From the NCBI GenBank assembly GCA_963825645.1, contig CAWGTT010000009.1, forward strand, positions 248,001-312,000: a stretch of DNA of 64,000 nt, given 5' to 3'. Below the pieces are notes generated by a model. The model did no database searches. It saw nothing but the letters and a program-made list of their open reading frames with translations, and was not told the DNA's origin. The translations under genes and the position numbers were made by a program. The stretch is from JADJPO01 sp963825645 (GTDB lineage: Bacteria; Actinomycetota; Actinomycetes; Actinomycetales; Kineosporiaceae). Positions 51,652-60,174 of this stretch are shown one piece after another. How positions within the stretch are numbered: the first letter of the stretch is position 1; each line of letters begins with the position of its first letter.

Positions 51652-53436
51652 ATGTTCGGTTCGCTCCTCCTGCTCGTCGTCGTCGTTGTCATCGTGGGGG
51701 TGCTCGTCTCGCGCGCCGCCGCACGCCGCAGCGGCGGGACGTCGGCCCGCGCGCCCGCACTGCGAATGCTCTTCTCGTACGTGCTGCTCTACGGGCTCGT
51801 CGTGGTGACCTCGATCGGCGCGGCCGGCCTTGTCGGGCAGCTCCTCGACAGGCTCGGTACGAGTGGCGCGTTCGTCGCCGGGTCCGTCGAGGCGGCCCGC
51901 AACGGTGCGTTCGTCGTCGTGGGCCTGCCGCTATGCGTCCTCGTCGCGCTCCGCGTGCGCCGGTCCCTGCTCACCGAACCGGCGGAGCGGGCCTCGCTCG
52001 GCTGGACCGGGTACGTCACAGCGGTGTCCGCGACGTCCCTCGTGGTCGCGATGGTCGCCGCGCACGACAGCCTGGTCTGGGCCCTTGGGGTCGGCCCGCA
52101 GGACCCGCGGGCGGTCGGTCGGGTGCTTGTGTGGTCGCTCGTCTGGCTCGTGCACTGGCGGCTGGACCGCGCCCTGACCCCGACCATGCGCGCTGAGCCT
52201 CACCTTCTCCTCGGCTCCGCCATCGGTCTGGCCACGACCGCGGTCGGCGTCGTCGGCGTCGTGGGCAACACGCTGGACCTCGCCTTCGGCCTGCAGCGCG
52301 AGACCTTCGTGGACCCGCAGGACCAGTTGCGTCGTGCCGTGTCGACCCTCGTCGTTGGTGGGTGCGTGTGGGCGCTCTACTGGTGGCGGCACGCATCCAC
52401 GGCCTCCCGCGGGCCGCTGTGGCACGGCTACGCCCTGCTCGCCGGCACCGTTGCCGGCACCGTGACCGCGGTGGTGGGCGCGGCGTGGACGCTCTCCAGC
52501 GTGCTCGTCTGGTTCCTGGGCGACCCGGAGTCCACCACTGCGGCGACCCACTTCCGCAGCACACCGCACGTGCTCGCGGTGGCAGGGGTCGGGACGTTCC
52601 TGTGGTGGTACCACACCGGACTGCTCGGTCACCCGGGCCGGAGCGCGCAGAGCGGCAGGACCGAAGTGCACCGGGTCCGCGACTACGGGTCGGCGGCCGT
52701 CGGGATCCTCGCCTGCGCCGTGGGCGGCGCGCTGCTCGTCGTCGCGCTGGTCGACGCCGTGACCCGCTCGGTCGCGGTCGCCGGCACGGCGCCGGTCAAC
52801 CTCGCTCTCACCGCAGTGGCCATCGTTGCGCCCGGGCTGCCACTGTGGTGGCTGGCGTGGCGGTCGGCGCAGCGGTCCTGCCTGGCCGACCCGGGCTCGG
52901 AGCGCGCGTCGGTCAGCCGGCGAATCTATCTGGTCTCGCTCACCGGGGTCGGCGTCCTGGTCGCGGTCGGCTCCCTCGTCGGGACCGTCTACCTGCTCTT
53001 CGAGGACCTGTTCGCCGGTGCGATGACCCTCGGGACGCTCCGGTCGATGCGGTTCGTGCTCGGGGTGCTGGTCGCCTCCGCCGGCGTGGCCGGCGCCCAC
53101 GCCGCGCTGTTCCGCACCGAGCGTGCCCTGTACCCGCACGTCGCGCGGCGGCCGCGGTTCGTCATCCTCGTCGGGTCGGCCGACCAGGCGCTCGCCCGTC
53201 AGGTCGCGCAGGCCACCGCCGCGCGGGTGCTGTCCTGGCCGCGGACGGACGGCGTGGAGCAGGCGTGGTCCGCGCAGGAGGTCGTGCGCCTCGTCGCAGC
53301 CTCGCCGGGCCCGGACGTCGTTGTCGTCAACGGCCCGCGGGGGCTTCGCGCCATCCCGGTGGACCGGACCCGGGGCGATGTCGCCGCCGTGACCGTGCCT
53401 GCCTCGCCCCCGTCGGACCACCCCGTCGGAGCGTGA
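51652..53436 (+). CDS. DUF5671-type multi-span membrane protein
   Basis: This 594-residue protein has about twelve hydrophobic segments in groups of three to four that look like repeats of one module (MLFSYVLLYGLVVVTSIGAAGLVG, HGYALLAGTVAGTVTAVVGAAW and RIYLVSLTGVGVLVAVGSLVGTVY). This matches repeated DUF5671 modules. The final 110 residues are soluble, with a VILVGSADQALARQVAQATAARVL alpha/beta segment. Function is unknown. GGAGGTTGAG directly precedes ATG 51652. Confidence 0.75.
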   Translation: MFGSLLLLVVVVVIVGVLVSRAAARRSGGTSARAPALRMLFSYVLLYGLVVVTSIGAAGLVGQLLDRLGTSGAFVAGSVEAARNGAFVVVGLPLCVLVALRVRRSLLTEPAERASLGWTGYVTAVSATSLVVAMVAAHDSLVWALGVGPQDPRAVGRVLVWSLVWLVHWRLDRALTPTMRAEPHLLLGSAIGLATTAVGVVGVVGNTLDLAFGLQRETFVDPQDQLRRAVSTLVVGGCVWALYWWRHASTASRGPLWHGYALLAGTVAGTVTAVVGAAWTLSSVLVWFLGDPESTTAATHFRSTPHVLAVAGVGTFLWWYHTGLLGHPGRSAQSGRTEVHRVRDYGSAAVGILACAVGGALLVVALVDAVTRSVAVAGTAPVNLALTAVAIVAPGLPLWWLAWRSAQRSCLADPGSERASVSRRIYLVSLTGVGVLVAVGSLVGTVYLLFEDLFAGAMTLGTLRSMRFVLGVLVASAGVAGAHAALFRTERALYPHVARRPRFVILVGSADQALARQVAQATAARVLSWPRTDGVEQAWSAQEVVRLVAASPGPDVVVVNGPRGLRAIPVDRTRGDVAAVTVPASPPSDHPVGA

Positions 53437-53501
53437 GCAGCGCGCCACGGCCCGCCGAGGCCCTTGATCGGCTGGTCAGTGGCGGACGGCCGCGGCGACA
53501 T

Positions 53502-53741
53502 GCCGTCCACGGTACGCGGGAGGTTCAGCGTGAAGGTGCTGCCGCTGCCGGGGCCTCGGCTGGACGCCGTGAGGGAACCTCCGTGGTCTTCGGCTATCGC
53601 ACGGGCAATGGTGAGTCCGAGGCCGCTGCCGCCGCCGTCGTGGACGGCCCGGGCTGGGTCGGCGCGGCAGAACCACTCGAAGATCTGATCCACCTGGCCG
53701 GTGTCGATGCCCTCGCCGTTGTCGGTGACGGTGATGTTCAC
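53502..53741 (-). pseudogene. Sensor histidine kinase ATPase-domain remnant
   Basis: An 80-codon stretch reads VTDNGEGI (G1/N-box side), FEWFCRAD, SGLGLTIARAIAEDHGGSL (G2) and GSTFTLNLPRTVDG, the end of a HATPase_c domain. Everything upstream (sensor, HisKA) is missing: the frame begins abruptly at about 53741, next to a multicopper oxidase fragment on the other strand. The stop belonging to the original gene is not seen; the frame runs on into the tail of the membrane-protein gene. It is a dead fragment. Confidence 0.8.
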
Positions 53742-53750
53742 GGACGTCGC

Positions 53751-53907
53751 AACCACACGATGATGCCGCACCCGGTGCACTTGCACGGACACACCGTCCA
53801 GCTGGGTGCCGCCGGCGGCACCGGCCCGCGCAAGGACACCGTGCTGGTGCCCGCCATGGGCGCCGTCTCGGTCGACCTGGCCGCCGACAACCCCGGGCGG
53901 TGGATGG
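53751..53907 (+). pseudogene. Multicopper oxidase C-terminal cupredoxin remnant
   Basis: From 53751 the plus strand reads NHTMMPHPVHLHGHTVQLGA and continues GPRKDTVLVPAMGAVSVDLAADNPGRWM. The HPxHLHGH motif and the RKDTV and DNPG blocks are exact multicopper oxidase C-terminal features. The domain breaks after W-M, just before the copper-ligand HCH segment. Fragments of other genes flank it. Confidence 0.85.
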
Positions 53908-54033
53908 ACCCAGCCGCTGTTCGACCTGGCGCTCGACCCTGCCGACACCGATCACGTCGTGGGCACCACCGAGCGGGGACCGGTCGTGAGCGCCGACGGC
54001 GGAGCGACGTTCGAACCCATACCCGGGGCGCCC
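53906..54033 (+). pseudogene. BNR-type (F510_1955-like) protein C-terminal remnant
   Basis: In a second frame, W-TQPLFDLALDPADTDHVV, then GTTERGPVVSADGGATFEPI. The TTERGxxxSxDGGxTF block resembles BNR/sialidase-like proteins often encoded beside copper genes. Start and middle are absent. It joins the multicopper oxidase fragment at about 53906. Confidence 0.55.
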
Positions 54034-54435
54034 GTGGTCGCGTTCCCGGAGCGGTTCGCTGCAGCCCGCGCACGGGGCCTCGACCCCGACCACGCCACCA
54101 CCCTGGCCGGAACGTTGAGCCTGCTGTCCGAATCGACCCGGCTACGCATCCTCTACGCCCTCGACCAGGTGCCGTAGCTGTGCGTCGGCGACCTCGCCCT
54201 GGCTCTGGGGGTCGGCGAGGACGCGACATCCTACGCGCTGCGGCTGCTGCGCACCGCAGGACTGGTCGCCACCAGAAAGGACGGTCGCGTCGTGTACTAC
54301 CGGCTCGCCCCGGACTTCCCCCAACCGCTGCTCGACCACTGCCTGCGCCGGCTGGTCGACCTCACTGCCGAACCGGCCGGCCGCCGTCTGGCACCGAAGA
54401 CGTCACGGAAGGACAAGTCATGGCGTCGTCGCTGA
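54034..54435 (+). pseudogene. ArsR/SmtB-family metal regulator with in-frame amber codon
   Basis: The frame from about 54034 gives GLDPDHATTLAGTLSLLSES, then TRLRILYALDQVP followed by TAG (54175-54177). After it the same frame continues LCVGDLALALGVGEDATSYA, LRLLRTAGLVATRKDGRVVY and so on to TGA 54433-54435. The winged helix and the C-V-G-D metal position are clear (CmtR/ArsR-like). A single G-to-T change (GAG to TAG) explains the stop. The N-terminus is fused to the BNR remnant without a natural start. Confidence 0.85.
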
Positions 54436-54439
54436 CGGC

Positions 54440-54640
54440 ATGGACGAACTCGACGGGCTGGCCCTGGCGGCGGCGGTCGAACGCGAGAGCGAACACCCCC
54501 TCGCGCAGGCGATCGTCGACCATGTCCGCGAGCTGGCCGTTCGGCGGCTCCTAGCGACGGACTTCCGCAGCTTCCCGGGCGCGGCGCCACCGCGGACGTC
54601 GACGGACGGCGTGTCCTGCTCGCTGAGGATCATCATCCGG
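54440..54640 (+). pseudogene. P-type metal ATPase (CopA-like) remnant
   Basis: ATG 54440 opens DELDGLALAAAVERESEHPL then AQAIVDHVRELAV, the nucleotide-domain segment (SEHPLA) of heavy-metal P1B ATPases. Next comes DFRSFPG, after which the expected GATADVDGRR is found only in another frame: a frameshift near 54575. No transmembrane or DKTG segment remains. A piece of about 60 codons out of roughly 700 survives. Confidence 0.8.
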
Positions 54641-54653
54641 GGTGCGGTGCTCA

Positions 54654-55382
54654 CTAGCGCACCCGACCGGCGGACAGCGCGTGGACCGCCACCCGGTCCA
54701 GGAAGCCGTCGACGAGGCGGTGGGCCCGTCCGCTCGCCTCGTGCTCGCGTGCCCTCGTGCCGGCGATGAGCTCGTCCGGGTCGAGTCCGCGCGAACGCGC
54801 GTCGTGCGTGCCCCCGTTGTCCAGCCACCCGCGCAGGGCGTCCGTGGTCAGCTCGGGATGGAACTGCACCGCGAGGTTACGACGGAGCACGAACGCCTGG
54901 GACGCGGCCTCGTTGCGGGCGAGCTCGCGGGCCTGCGGTGGCAGTCGCCACCGGTCGCTGTGCCACTGGAACCACTCGCCGCCGGGCACGATCTCGCCGT
55001 CGTCACTGTCCACGCGGGTCCAACCGACCTCTGGGCTGGACGACGCGGTGACCGACCCCCCGTGGGCCGTGGCCAGGAGCTGGCCACCGAAGCAGATCCC
55101 CAGCACCGGCACGCCGGCCTCGTCGGCGGCGCGGAGCTGGTCGAGCTCGGGGAGCACCCAGGTGCCCACGAGATCCAGGTCGTAGGCCGACCAGGGGGCG
55201 CCCATCACCACGACGGCGTCGAAGCCGGTGGGGTCGGGGAAGTCGCTCACCACGCCCGGGCAACCGAAGTGCTCGGAGTCGACGACGAGGTGGGGGACCA
55301 CGGCGTAGCCCCGCTGTTCCAGCCGGTCGCCGATCGGGCCCGGCGGGGAGACGTGGTCGTGCTGGATCAGGAGTGCGCGCAT
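54654..55382 (-). CDS. Class I glutamine amidotransferase-like protein
   Basis: This 242-residue protein shows the triad of class I amidotransferases: the nucleophile in VLGICFGGQLLA (about 98), and VQFHPE with His and Glu. VVMGAPWSAYDLD and WFQWHSDRW are typical of the GMP synthase-like stand-alone group. It starts at ATG 55382, divergent from marR with a 183 bp intergenic region. The reaction is unknown; it may transfer amide nitrogen or hydrolyse gamma-glutamyl bonds, in keeping with the PuuD-like gene nearby. Confidence 0.82.
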   Translation of the reverse strand: MRALLIQHDHVSPPGPIGDRLEQRGYAVVPHLVVDSEHFGCPGVVSDFPDPTGFDAVVVMGAPWSAYDLDLVGTWVLPELDQLRAADEAGVPVLGICFGGQLLATAHGGSVTASSSPEVGWTRVDSDDGEIVPGGEWFQWHSDRWRLPPQARELARNEAASQAFVLRRNLAVQFHPELTTDALRGWLDNGGTHDARSRGLDPDELIAGTRAREHEASGRAHRLVDGFLDRVAVHALSAGRVR

Positions 55383-55500
55383 GGACGAGAGCCTGACGTG
55401 TGGAGGGCGAACGGGTTTGCGGGGTGCAGCTGGGCACGTCGGCCCCCGGACCATGGTCGCGTCAGGCGCTGCGCCGAGGTGTACGGTGGCTACATTATAC

Positions 55501-55513
55501 GGATCCAAACGAT
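55501..55513. promoter_or_regulatory. Candidate MarR operator half (GGATCCAAACGAT)
   Basis: GGATCCAAACGAT lies 53 bp upstream of marR, beside an A/T-rich TACATTATAC. It matches 11 of 13 bases with GGATACGAACGAT at 60113-60125, in front of the catabolic operon. Confidence 0.45.
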
Positions 55514-55565
55514 CGGCCGGCTTGCGGAGGGCTCCTGCCGGCCCGTCGGGTGAGGGTGAGCGCGC

Positions 55566-56153
55566 ATGGGCGTTCGGGCGGTGCCGGACCGGTCCACGTT
55601 CGAGGAGACCGACAGGGCGATGCGCGGCCAGGTGGCGGCGCTCGGGCTGGACGTCGACGCCGCGCGGGCCGTGTCGAGCATCTACCGCGCGGCCAACGCC
55701 GTCCGGACCCACATCACCAACGAGGTGCTGCGACCCCATGACATCAGCTGGACCGGGTTCGTGGTGATGTGGGTGGTCTGGACCGAGGGCGCGCTCGAGA
55801 CGCGACAGGTCGCCGACGCTGCCGCGATCTCCAAGGCCACCTTGACCGGGGTGGTGAAGACGCTGGCGGCCCGCGGCTGGATCGAGCGGCGGGGCCGCGA
55901 GGACGACCACCGGCTCGTCGAGCTCACGCTGACCCCGTGCGGTGTCGCGTTGATGGAGGAGGTCTTCCCGCACTTCAACGCGGTCGAGGCCGAGGTCGTC
56001 AAAGGGCTGTCCAGCCGGCGCAGGAAGGACCTGACCAGCAGCCTGCGGCACATCGTCTCGGTCATCGAGGCATCGCACCAAGGCCGTCACGAGGGCCGTC
56101 AGGAGACGGCGCGTGCCGCCTCCACGAGGGCGGAGAAGATCCCAGCCTGCTGA
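55566..56153 (+). CDS. MarR-family transcriptional regulator
   Basis: This 195-residue protein has a winged-helix core: HDISWTGFVVMWVVWTEGAL, then TRQVADAAAISKATLTGVVK TLAARGWIERRGREDDHRLVEL, with the DxR wing motif of MarR. It probably controls the divergent amidotransferase and the catabolic operon to its right (inference from a shared motif). It overlaps by 55 bp the convergent PuuD-like gene. ATG 55566 has only a weak ribosome site. Confidence 0.88.
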   Translation: MGVRAVPDRSTFEETDRAMRGQVAALGLDVDAARAVSSIYRAANAVRTHITNEVLRPHDISWTGFVVMWVVWTEGALETRQVADAAAISKATLTGVVKTLAARGWIERRGREDDHRLVELTLTPCGVALMEEVFPHFNAVEAEVVKGLSSRRRKDLTSSLRHIVSVIEASHQGRHEGRQETARAASTRAEKIPAC

Positions 56154-56848
56154 GCGTCGCTCTCGGCCGTGTCCTCGGGGTGCCACTGCACGCCTAGGTA
56201 CCACCCGTCGTGGCCGTCGAGGTCCACGGCCTCGACGGTGCCGTCGTCGGCGAAGGCGCACGGGTGCAGACCTGCACCCAGTCTCCCGAGCCCCTGGTGG
56301 TGGTAGCAGGAGATGGTCATGCAGTCGCCCGGGACGACGGCGCGCAGCGCTGAGCCCTCGGCGACCTGGATGGTGTGCACGAGATGCCGGTGGTCTCGGC
56401 CCAGGATCTCGGTGAGGTCCTGCACGAGGTCGCCGCCCCGGGCCACGTTGACGACCTGGGTTCCGCGACAGATCGCCAGCAGAGGGATCCGATCCTCGAG
56501 GGCGGCTGCGGCCAGGGCGAGGTCGAAGGCGTCCTGGATCTCGTCCACGTCGTACTGGCTCTCGTGCGCCTTCTGGCCGGACCAATGGGCGGCGAGGTCC
56601 CCGCCGCCGGGCAGCAGCACGCCGTCGGCCATCCAGATCCGTGACCGGACGAGCGCCTCCAGCCCGGGCCGGTCGAGCTCGCCGGGCACGTCAGGGTGGA
56701 TCACCAGAGGTTCACCGCCGGCCGCGTACACGGCCTGGACGAGCTTGGCCGCACTCACCTCCGCGCGGTAGCGCAGCGCCGCGGCGGACTGCGAGAACCG
56801 GGCGGGGATCACGATGAGCGGGCGGGCGCCGTCCGGACGCTCACCCAT
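56099..56848 (-). CDS. puuD: Gamma-glutamyl-amine hydrolase (PuuD-like, peptidase C26)
   Basis: This 249-residue class I amidotransferase-fold protein has GVLLPGGGDL, the nucleophile in LLAICRGTQVVNVA, and the catalytic His-Glu in VQWHPEDTAE. This matches peptidase C26, which cleaves gamma-glutamyl-gamma-aminobutyrate to glutamate and GABA in the Puu route. ATG 56848 overlaps the end of the aldehyde dehydrogenase gene by 8 bp, so the two are translated together. The true substrate here may be another gamma-glutamylated amine. Confidence 0.82.
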   Translation of the reverse strand: MGERPDGARPLIVIPARFSQSAAALRYRAEVSAAKLVQAVYAAGGEPLVIHPDVPGELDRPGLEALVRSRIWMADGVLLPGGGDLAAHWSGQKAHESQYDVDEIQDAFDLALAAAALEDRIPLLAICRGTQVVNVARGGDLVQDLTEILGRDHRHLVHTIQVAEGSALRAVVPGDCMTISCYHHQGLGRLGAGLHPCAFADDGTVEAVDLDGHDGWYLGVQWHPEDTAESDAQQAGIFSALVEAARAVS

Positions 56849-58349
56849 ACGTGATCCAGGTCGTTTTCAGATCCGTGTACTCCTCCAGGGCGTGATGGGA
56901 CTTGTCCCTGCCGTTGCCGGACAGCTTGACGCCGCCGAAGGGGACCGTCATGTCTCCCTCCTCGTAGCAGTTCACCCACACGGTCCCGGCCCGCAGAGCC
57001 CGAGACACTCGGTGGGCGCGGCCGAGGTCTGCGGTCCACACCGCCGCGGCGAGCCCGAACTCGGTGTCGTGGGCCACCTCGAGCGCCTCGGCCTCGTCAC
57101 CGAAGGTCTGCACCGCCAGCACGGGCCCGAAGATCTCCTCGCGCACCAGGACGTTGTCCCGGGCCGCTTCGGTGACCACGGTGGGTTCCAGGTAGGGGCC
57201 GCCGGAGGACTCGCGCACCCGGGACCCGCCCAGGCGCAGCCTCGCTCCCTGGTCGAGTCCCTGCTCGAGCTGGTGCAGGATCCGGACCAGGGCGCGTTCG
57301 TCGACCAGCGGGCCCATCGTGGTGTCGGGGTGCAGAGGGTCGCCCGGGTGCCAGGAGGCGGCGGCCGCGGTGACGCCGGCGACCACCTGCTCAGCGACGT
57401 CACGGTGCACCACCAGCCGCGACCCGGCCGTGCACATCTCGCCGGAGTTGAAGAACACCGCCCAGGCGGCGGTGGCCGCCGCGTCGTCGAGATCCGGAGC
57501 GTCGGGGAAGATGATGTTGGGCGACTTGCCGCCGAGCTCGAGGTACACGCGCTTGAGGTTGCTGTCCGCGGCGTACCGCAGGAAGTGCCGGCCCACCGGG
57601 GTAGACCCGGTGAAAGTGAGCACGTCCACGTCCGGGTGCTCGCCGAGGCGCCGGCCCACCACGGCGCCGTCGCCCGACAGGACGTTGAGCACACCGGGCG
57701 GCAGGCCCGCCTCCAGGCCCAGGGCGGCCACCCGCTGCATCGACAGGGGGCTCTGCTCGGCGGTCTTGACAACGACCGTGCACCCGGCTGCCAGAGCGGG
57801 TGCGAACTTCCAGCTGCCGATGGTGAGCGGGAAGTTCCACGGGACCACCGCGGCGACGACACCGGCCGGCTCGCGGGTCACCAGGGCGAGCTCGCCGGCG
57901 ACCGTGGGAGGAATCTCGCCCATCGCCTTGTCTGCCAGACCGGCGTAGAACCGAAGGCACCGGATCAGCGCGCGCAGCTCGATCTCCCACGCGTGCCGGA
58001 TCGGCTTGCCCATCTCGAGGGTGACCAGCAGGGCCACCGCGTCGCGGTGCTGCTCGACGAGGTCGGCGAACCGCAGGAGCACCTCTGCGCGCTCGCGCGC
58101 CGGCATGCGGGGCCAGGGGCCTGTGTCGAACGCCCTCCGGGCGGCGGCCACGGCGCGGTCGGCGTCGTCCGCCTCGGCCCAGGCCAGGTCGACCAGGACG
58201 CTGCCGTCGCGGGGAGTGAGGATCGGGCGGCGGCCGCCCCGGGCCGCCTCGCGCTCCTCGCCGGCGATGAGCAGCCCCTGTGGCACGTCCAGGTCGAGGG
58301 CGGCCTGCGCCCAGTCGACCGCGGACACCGGGTCGGCGGTGGGGCTCAT
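56841..58349 (-). CDS. puuC: Aldehyde dehydrogenase, PuuC-like
   Basis: This 502-residue NAD(P)-dependent enzyme has the catalytic Cys in FFNSGEMCTAGSR, the active-site Glu in LELGGKSPN, and VPWNFPLTIGSWKFAPALAA. Its C-terminal half has NCYEEGDMTVPFGGVKLSGN followed by GRDKSHHALEEYTDLK, the signature by which I place it in the gamma-glutamyl-gamma-aminobutyraldehyde dehydrogenase group. It overlaps the PuuD-like gene and begins 10 bp after the FAH gene. Confidence 0.88.
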   Translation of the reverse strand: MSPTADPVSAVDWAQAALDLDVPQGLLIAGEEREAARGGRRPILTPRDGSVLVDLAWAEADDADRAVAAARRAFDTGPWPRMPARERAEVLLRFADLVEQHRDAVALLVTLEMGKPIRHAWEIELRALIRCLRFYAGLADKAMGEIPPTVAGELALVTREPAGVVAAVVPWNFPLTIGSWKFAPALAAGCTVVVKTAEQSPLSMQRVAALGLEAGLPPGVLNVLSGDGAVVGRRLGEHPDVDVLTFTGSTPVGRHFLRYAADSNLKRVYLELGGKSPNIIFPDAPDLDDAAATAAWAVFFNSGEMCTAGSRLVVHRDVAEQVVAGVTAAAASWHPGDPLHPDTTMGPLVDERALVRILHQLEQGLDQGARLRLGGSRVRESSGGPYLEPTVVTEAARDNVLVREEIFGPVLAVQTFGDEAEALEVAHDTEFGLAAAVWTADLGRAHRVSRALRAGTVWVNCYEEGDMTVPFGGVKLSGNGRDKSHHALEEYTDLKTTWITYG

Positions 58350-58359
58350 GCCGGCGTCC

Positions 58360-59235
58360 TCAATTGGTTTGGGAGAGATTGGGTTTGCGAACGCCGCGGA
58401 ACTCCCAGTCTCCGCCCTGGGCCGTGGACAGCACCTCCTCGCTCTGCGTGGGCTGGGCCCCGACGTCGCTGCGGATCGGGGTCGGACCCTCGACGATGTG
58501 GTTGCGCAGCGTGCCCAGCCCCTCGACCTCGACCTCGACGACGTCGCCGGGGTAGACGGTGCGGGAGATCGCCGGGGTACCGGACAGGAGCACGTCGCCG
58601 GGCTGCAGGGTGATGGTGCGGGCGATGTCGGCGACGAGGTAGTGCATGTCCCACCTCATCTCCTCGGTGCTGCCGTCCTGCTTCACCTGCCCGTTGACCA
58701 GGGTCCGGATCCGCTTGCCCCGGAAGTCCCAGCCCTCGACCAGGCCGGGGCCGAGCGGGCAGAGCGTGTCAGCGCCCTTGACCCGCAGCATCGAGCCCGA
58801 GTCGGTGTCTCGGAAGTCGTGCAGGCCGTAGTCGTTCCCGATGGTGTACCCGCGGATGTACTCGCCGGCCTCGGCGGGAGAGATGTTGCGGGCGGTGCGG
58901 CCGATGACGATCGCGATCTCGCCTTCGTAGTTGAGCCACTGACAGCCCGCTGGGCGCACCACGGCCCCCTCGTGCGCGTTCAGCGCGGAGACCGGCTTGT
59001 GGAAGTAGGTCGGGGCGGGAGGCAGCGTGGTCATCATCTCCGCGACCCTCGAGGAGTAGTTCAAGTGCACGCACACGATCTTGGACGGCGTCACCGGGGG
59101 GAGGTGTACCGCCTCGCTGATCGCCACCTCGCGCCCGTCGTGGGCGAGGAGGCTCTCGCCACGGCAGACCACGTCGACGACGTTGCCGTCCAACAGGATC
59201 CGGCGGAACTCACGCAGTGTGCTCTGGTCGGTCAT
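58360..59235 (-). CDS. Fumarylacetoacetate hydrolase-family enzyme
   Basis: This 291-residue protein carries the FAH C-terminal metal site: WLNYEGEIAIVIGRTARNIS, then GYTIGNDYGLHDFRDTD and LLSGTPA, with the acidic metal ligands. Relatives split into hydratases or decarboxylases of aromatic meta-cleavage products (HpaG, COHED isomerase). A strong AAAGGA ribosome site precedes ATG 59235, which overlaps the ADC stop (ATGA). The role is in hydrolysis or decarboxylation of a beta-keto-type acid; the substrate is open. Confidence 0.85.
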   Translation of the reverse strand: MTDQSTLREFRRILLDGNVVDVVCRGESLLAHDGREVAISEAVHLPPVTPSKIVCVHLNYSSRVAEMMTTLPPAPTYFHKPVSALNAHEGAVVRPAGCQWLNYEGEIAIVIGRTARNISPAEAGEYIRGYTIGNDYGLHDFRDTDSGSMLRVKGADTLCPLGPGLVEGWDFRGKRIRTLVNGQVKQDGSTEEMRWDMHYLVADIARTITLQPGDVLLSGTPAISRTVYPGDVVEVEVEGLGTLRNHIVEGPTPIRSDVGAQPTQSEEVLSTAQGGDWEFRGVRKPNLSQTN

Positions 59236-60068
59236 GGCGTCCTTTCGGGGGTGGGTTCAGCCGGCCGCGAGCCGGCGAGCCGGGCCAGGCTGGAGCCGCC
59301 GTCCCAGACCACGCCGACCTGGCGGTAGTACCCGCCGATGATCTCCTGGACCTCCAGGCGGGCGAGCTCCTCGGTCGGCGACTCGAACAGGCGCAGCTCG
59401 ACCTCACCACGCCAGGGCTGCCCGCCGGCGAAGTCCGAGGCGCCCGAGGAGATCAGCTCGACGTAGGCGTCGGGTGCGCCGCGCTCGATGCCGGGGAAGA
59501 CTCGGTGGTGGGCCATCGGGTGGCCGTTGACGAAGCCGTTGGTCTGCGACGGCTCCTGCAGAGTCAGGACGGCCTCGGCGAGCCTGCGGTCACCGGCCGC
59601 CAGCGTGGCTCCGAACATGCCTCCGGCCGCGATCTGCGGAGCGCCCTGGCCGAACGGGTGAGGGCGCGTCTGCCACATCGAGCCGAGCTTCTTGGGGTAG
59701 CCCTGGTGCATTCCGCGGGCGATGGCGAAGTCCTTGTCGACCCAGATGTAGACGCAGCGCGAGAAGGTCTGGCCACCGAAGCTGCAGCGGACGACGACGA
59801 AGGCCTCCTTGTACTGCGACCTGACCGGGTCCAGCAGCTCCTCGCGGCCGGTCGAGCAGGACTGCCAGTCCGCCCAGATGAGCGCCACCGCACCGGGGTC
59901 GTCGACAGCGAGCTCGAGCGGCTCGGGCAGGAGCTCGGCGACGCGTGCCGGGTCGGTGCGGTACTCGACGGTGAACAGGTCGCCGGAGTAGTACCAGGGC
60001 GGGTTCGGGATCAGCGAGGAGGTCCCGTGCGCGGTCCTGGGGTAGAAGAACCCCTTGACGTCTGTCAT
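59232..60068 (-). CDS. Acetoacetate decarboxylase-family protein
   Basis: This 278-residue protein has the Schiff-base lysine region GMHQGYPKKLGSMWQTR, with YPKKLG in the position used by acetoacetate decarboxylase, then the conserved HHRVFPGIERG. A perfect AGGAGG ribosome site precedes ATG 60068. It is the first gene of the four-gene minus-strand operon ADC-FAH-PuuC-PuuD. It may decarboxylate a beta-keto acid or act as one of the divergent lyases of this superfamily. Confidence 0.85.
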   Translation of the reverse strand: MTDVKGFFYPRTAHGTSSLIPNPPWYYSGDLFTVEYRTDPARVAELLPEPLELAVDDPGAVALIWADWQSCSTGREELLDPVRSQYKEAFVVVRCSFGGQTFSRCVYIWVDKDFAIARGMHQGYPKKLGSMWQTRPHPFGQGAPQIAAGGMFGATLAAGDRRLAEAVLTLQEPSQTNGFVNGHPMAHHRVFPGIERGAPDAYVELISSGASDFAGGQPWRGEVELRLFESPTEELARLEVQEIIGGYYRQVGVVWDGGSSLARLAGSRPAEPTPERTP

Positions 60069-60105
60069 GCCTGTCCTCCTGCGCGCCGGACGTGGTCGTT
60101 CAATG

Positions 60106-60125
60106 ATCGTTAGGATACGAACGAT
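60106..60125. promoter_or_regulatory. Inverted-repeat operator candidate of the ADC operon
   Basis: ATCGTT (60106-60111) and AACGAT (60120-60125) form an inverted repeat with an 8 bp spacer, 38 bp upstream of the ADC start. The right side matches 11 of 13 bases with the marR upstream site. Confidence 0.55.
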
Positions 60126-60174
60126 ATGACATTCCACGCGCCCGGGCAAGAGGCCCCTGGTGGCCGGGGAGGCC

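Noticed and set aside
53462..54554. A single long plus-strand protein across 52362-54554
   Set aside because: The frame strings together antisense of the membrane-protein gene and pieces of several broken genes; only the listed fragments match families.
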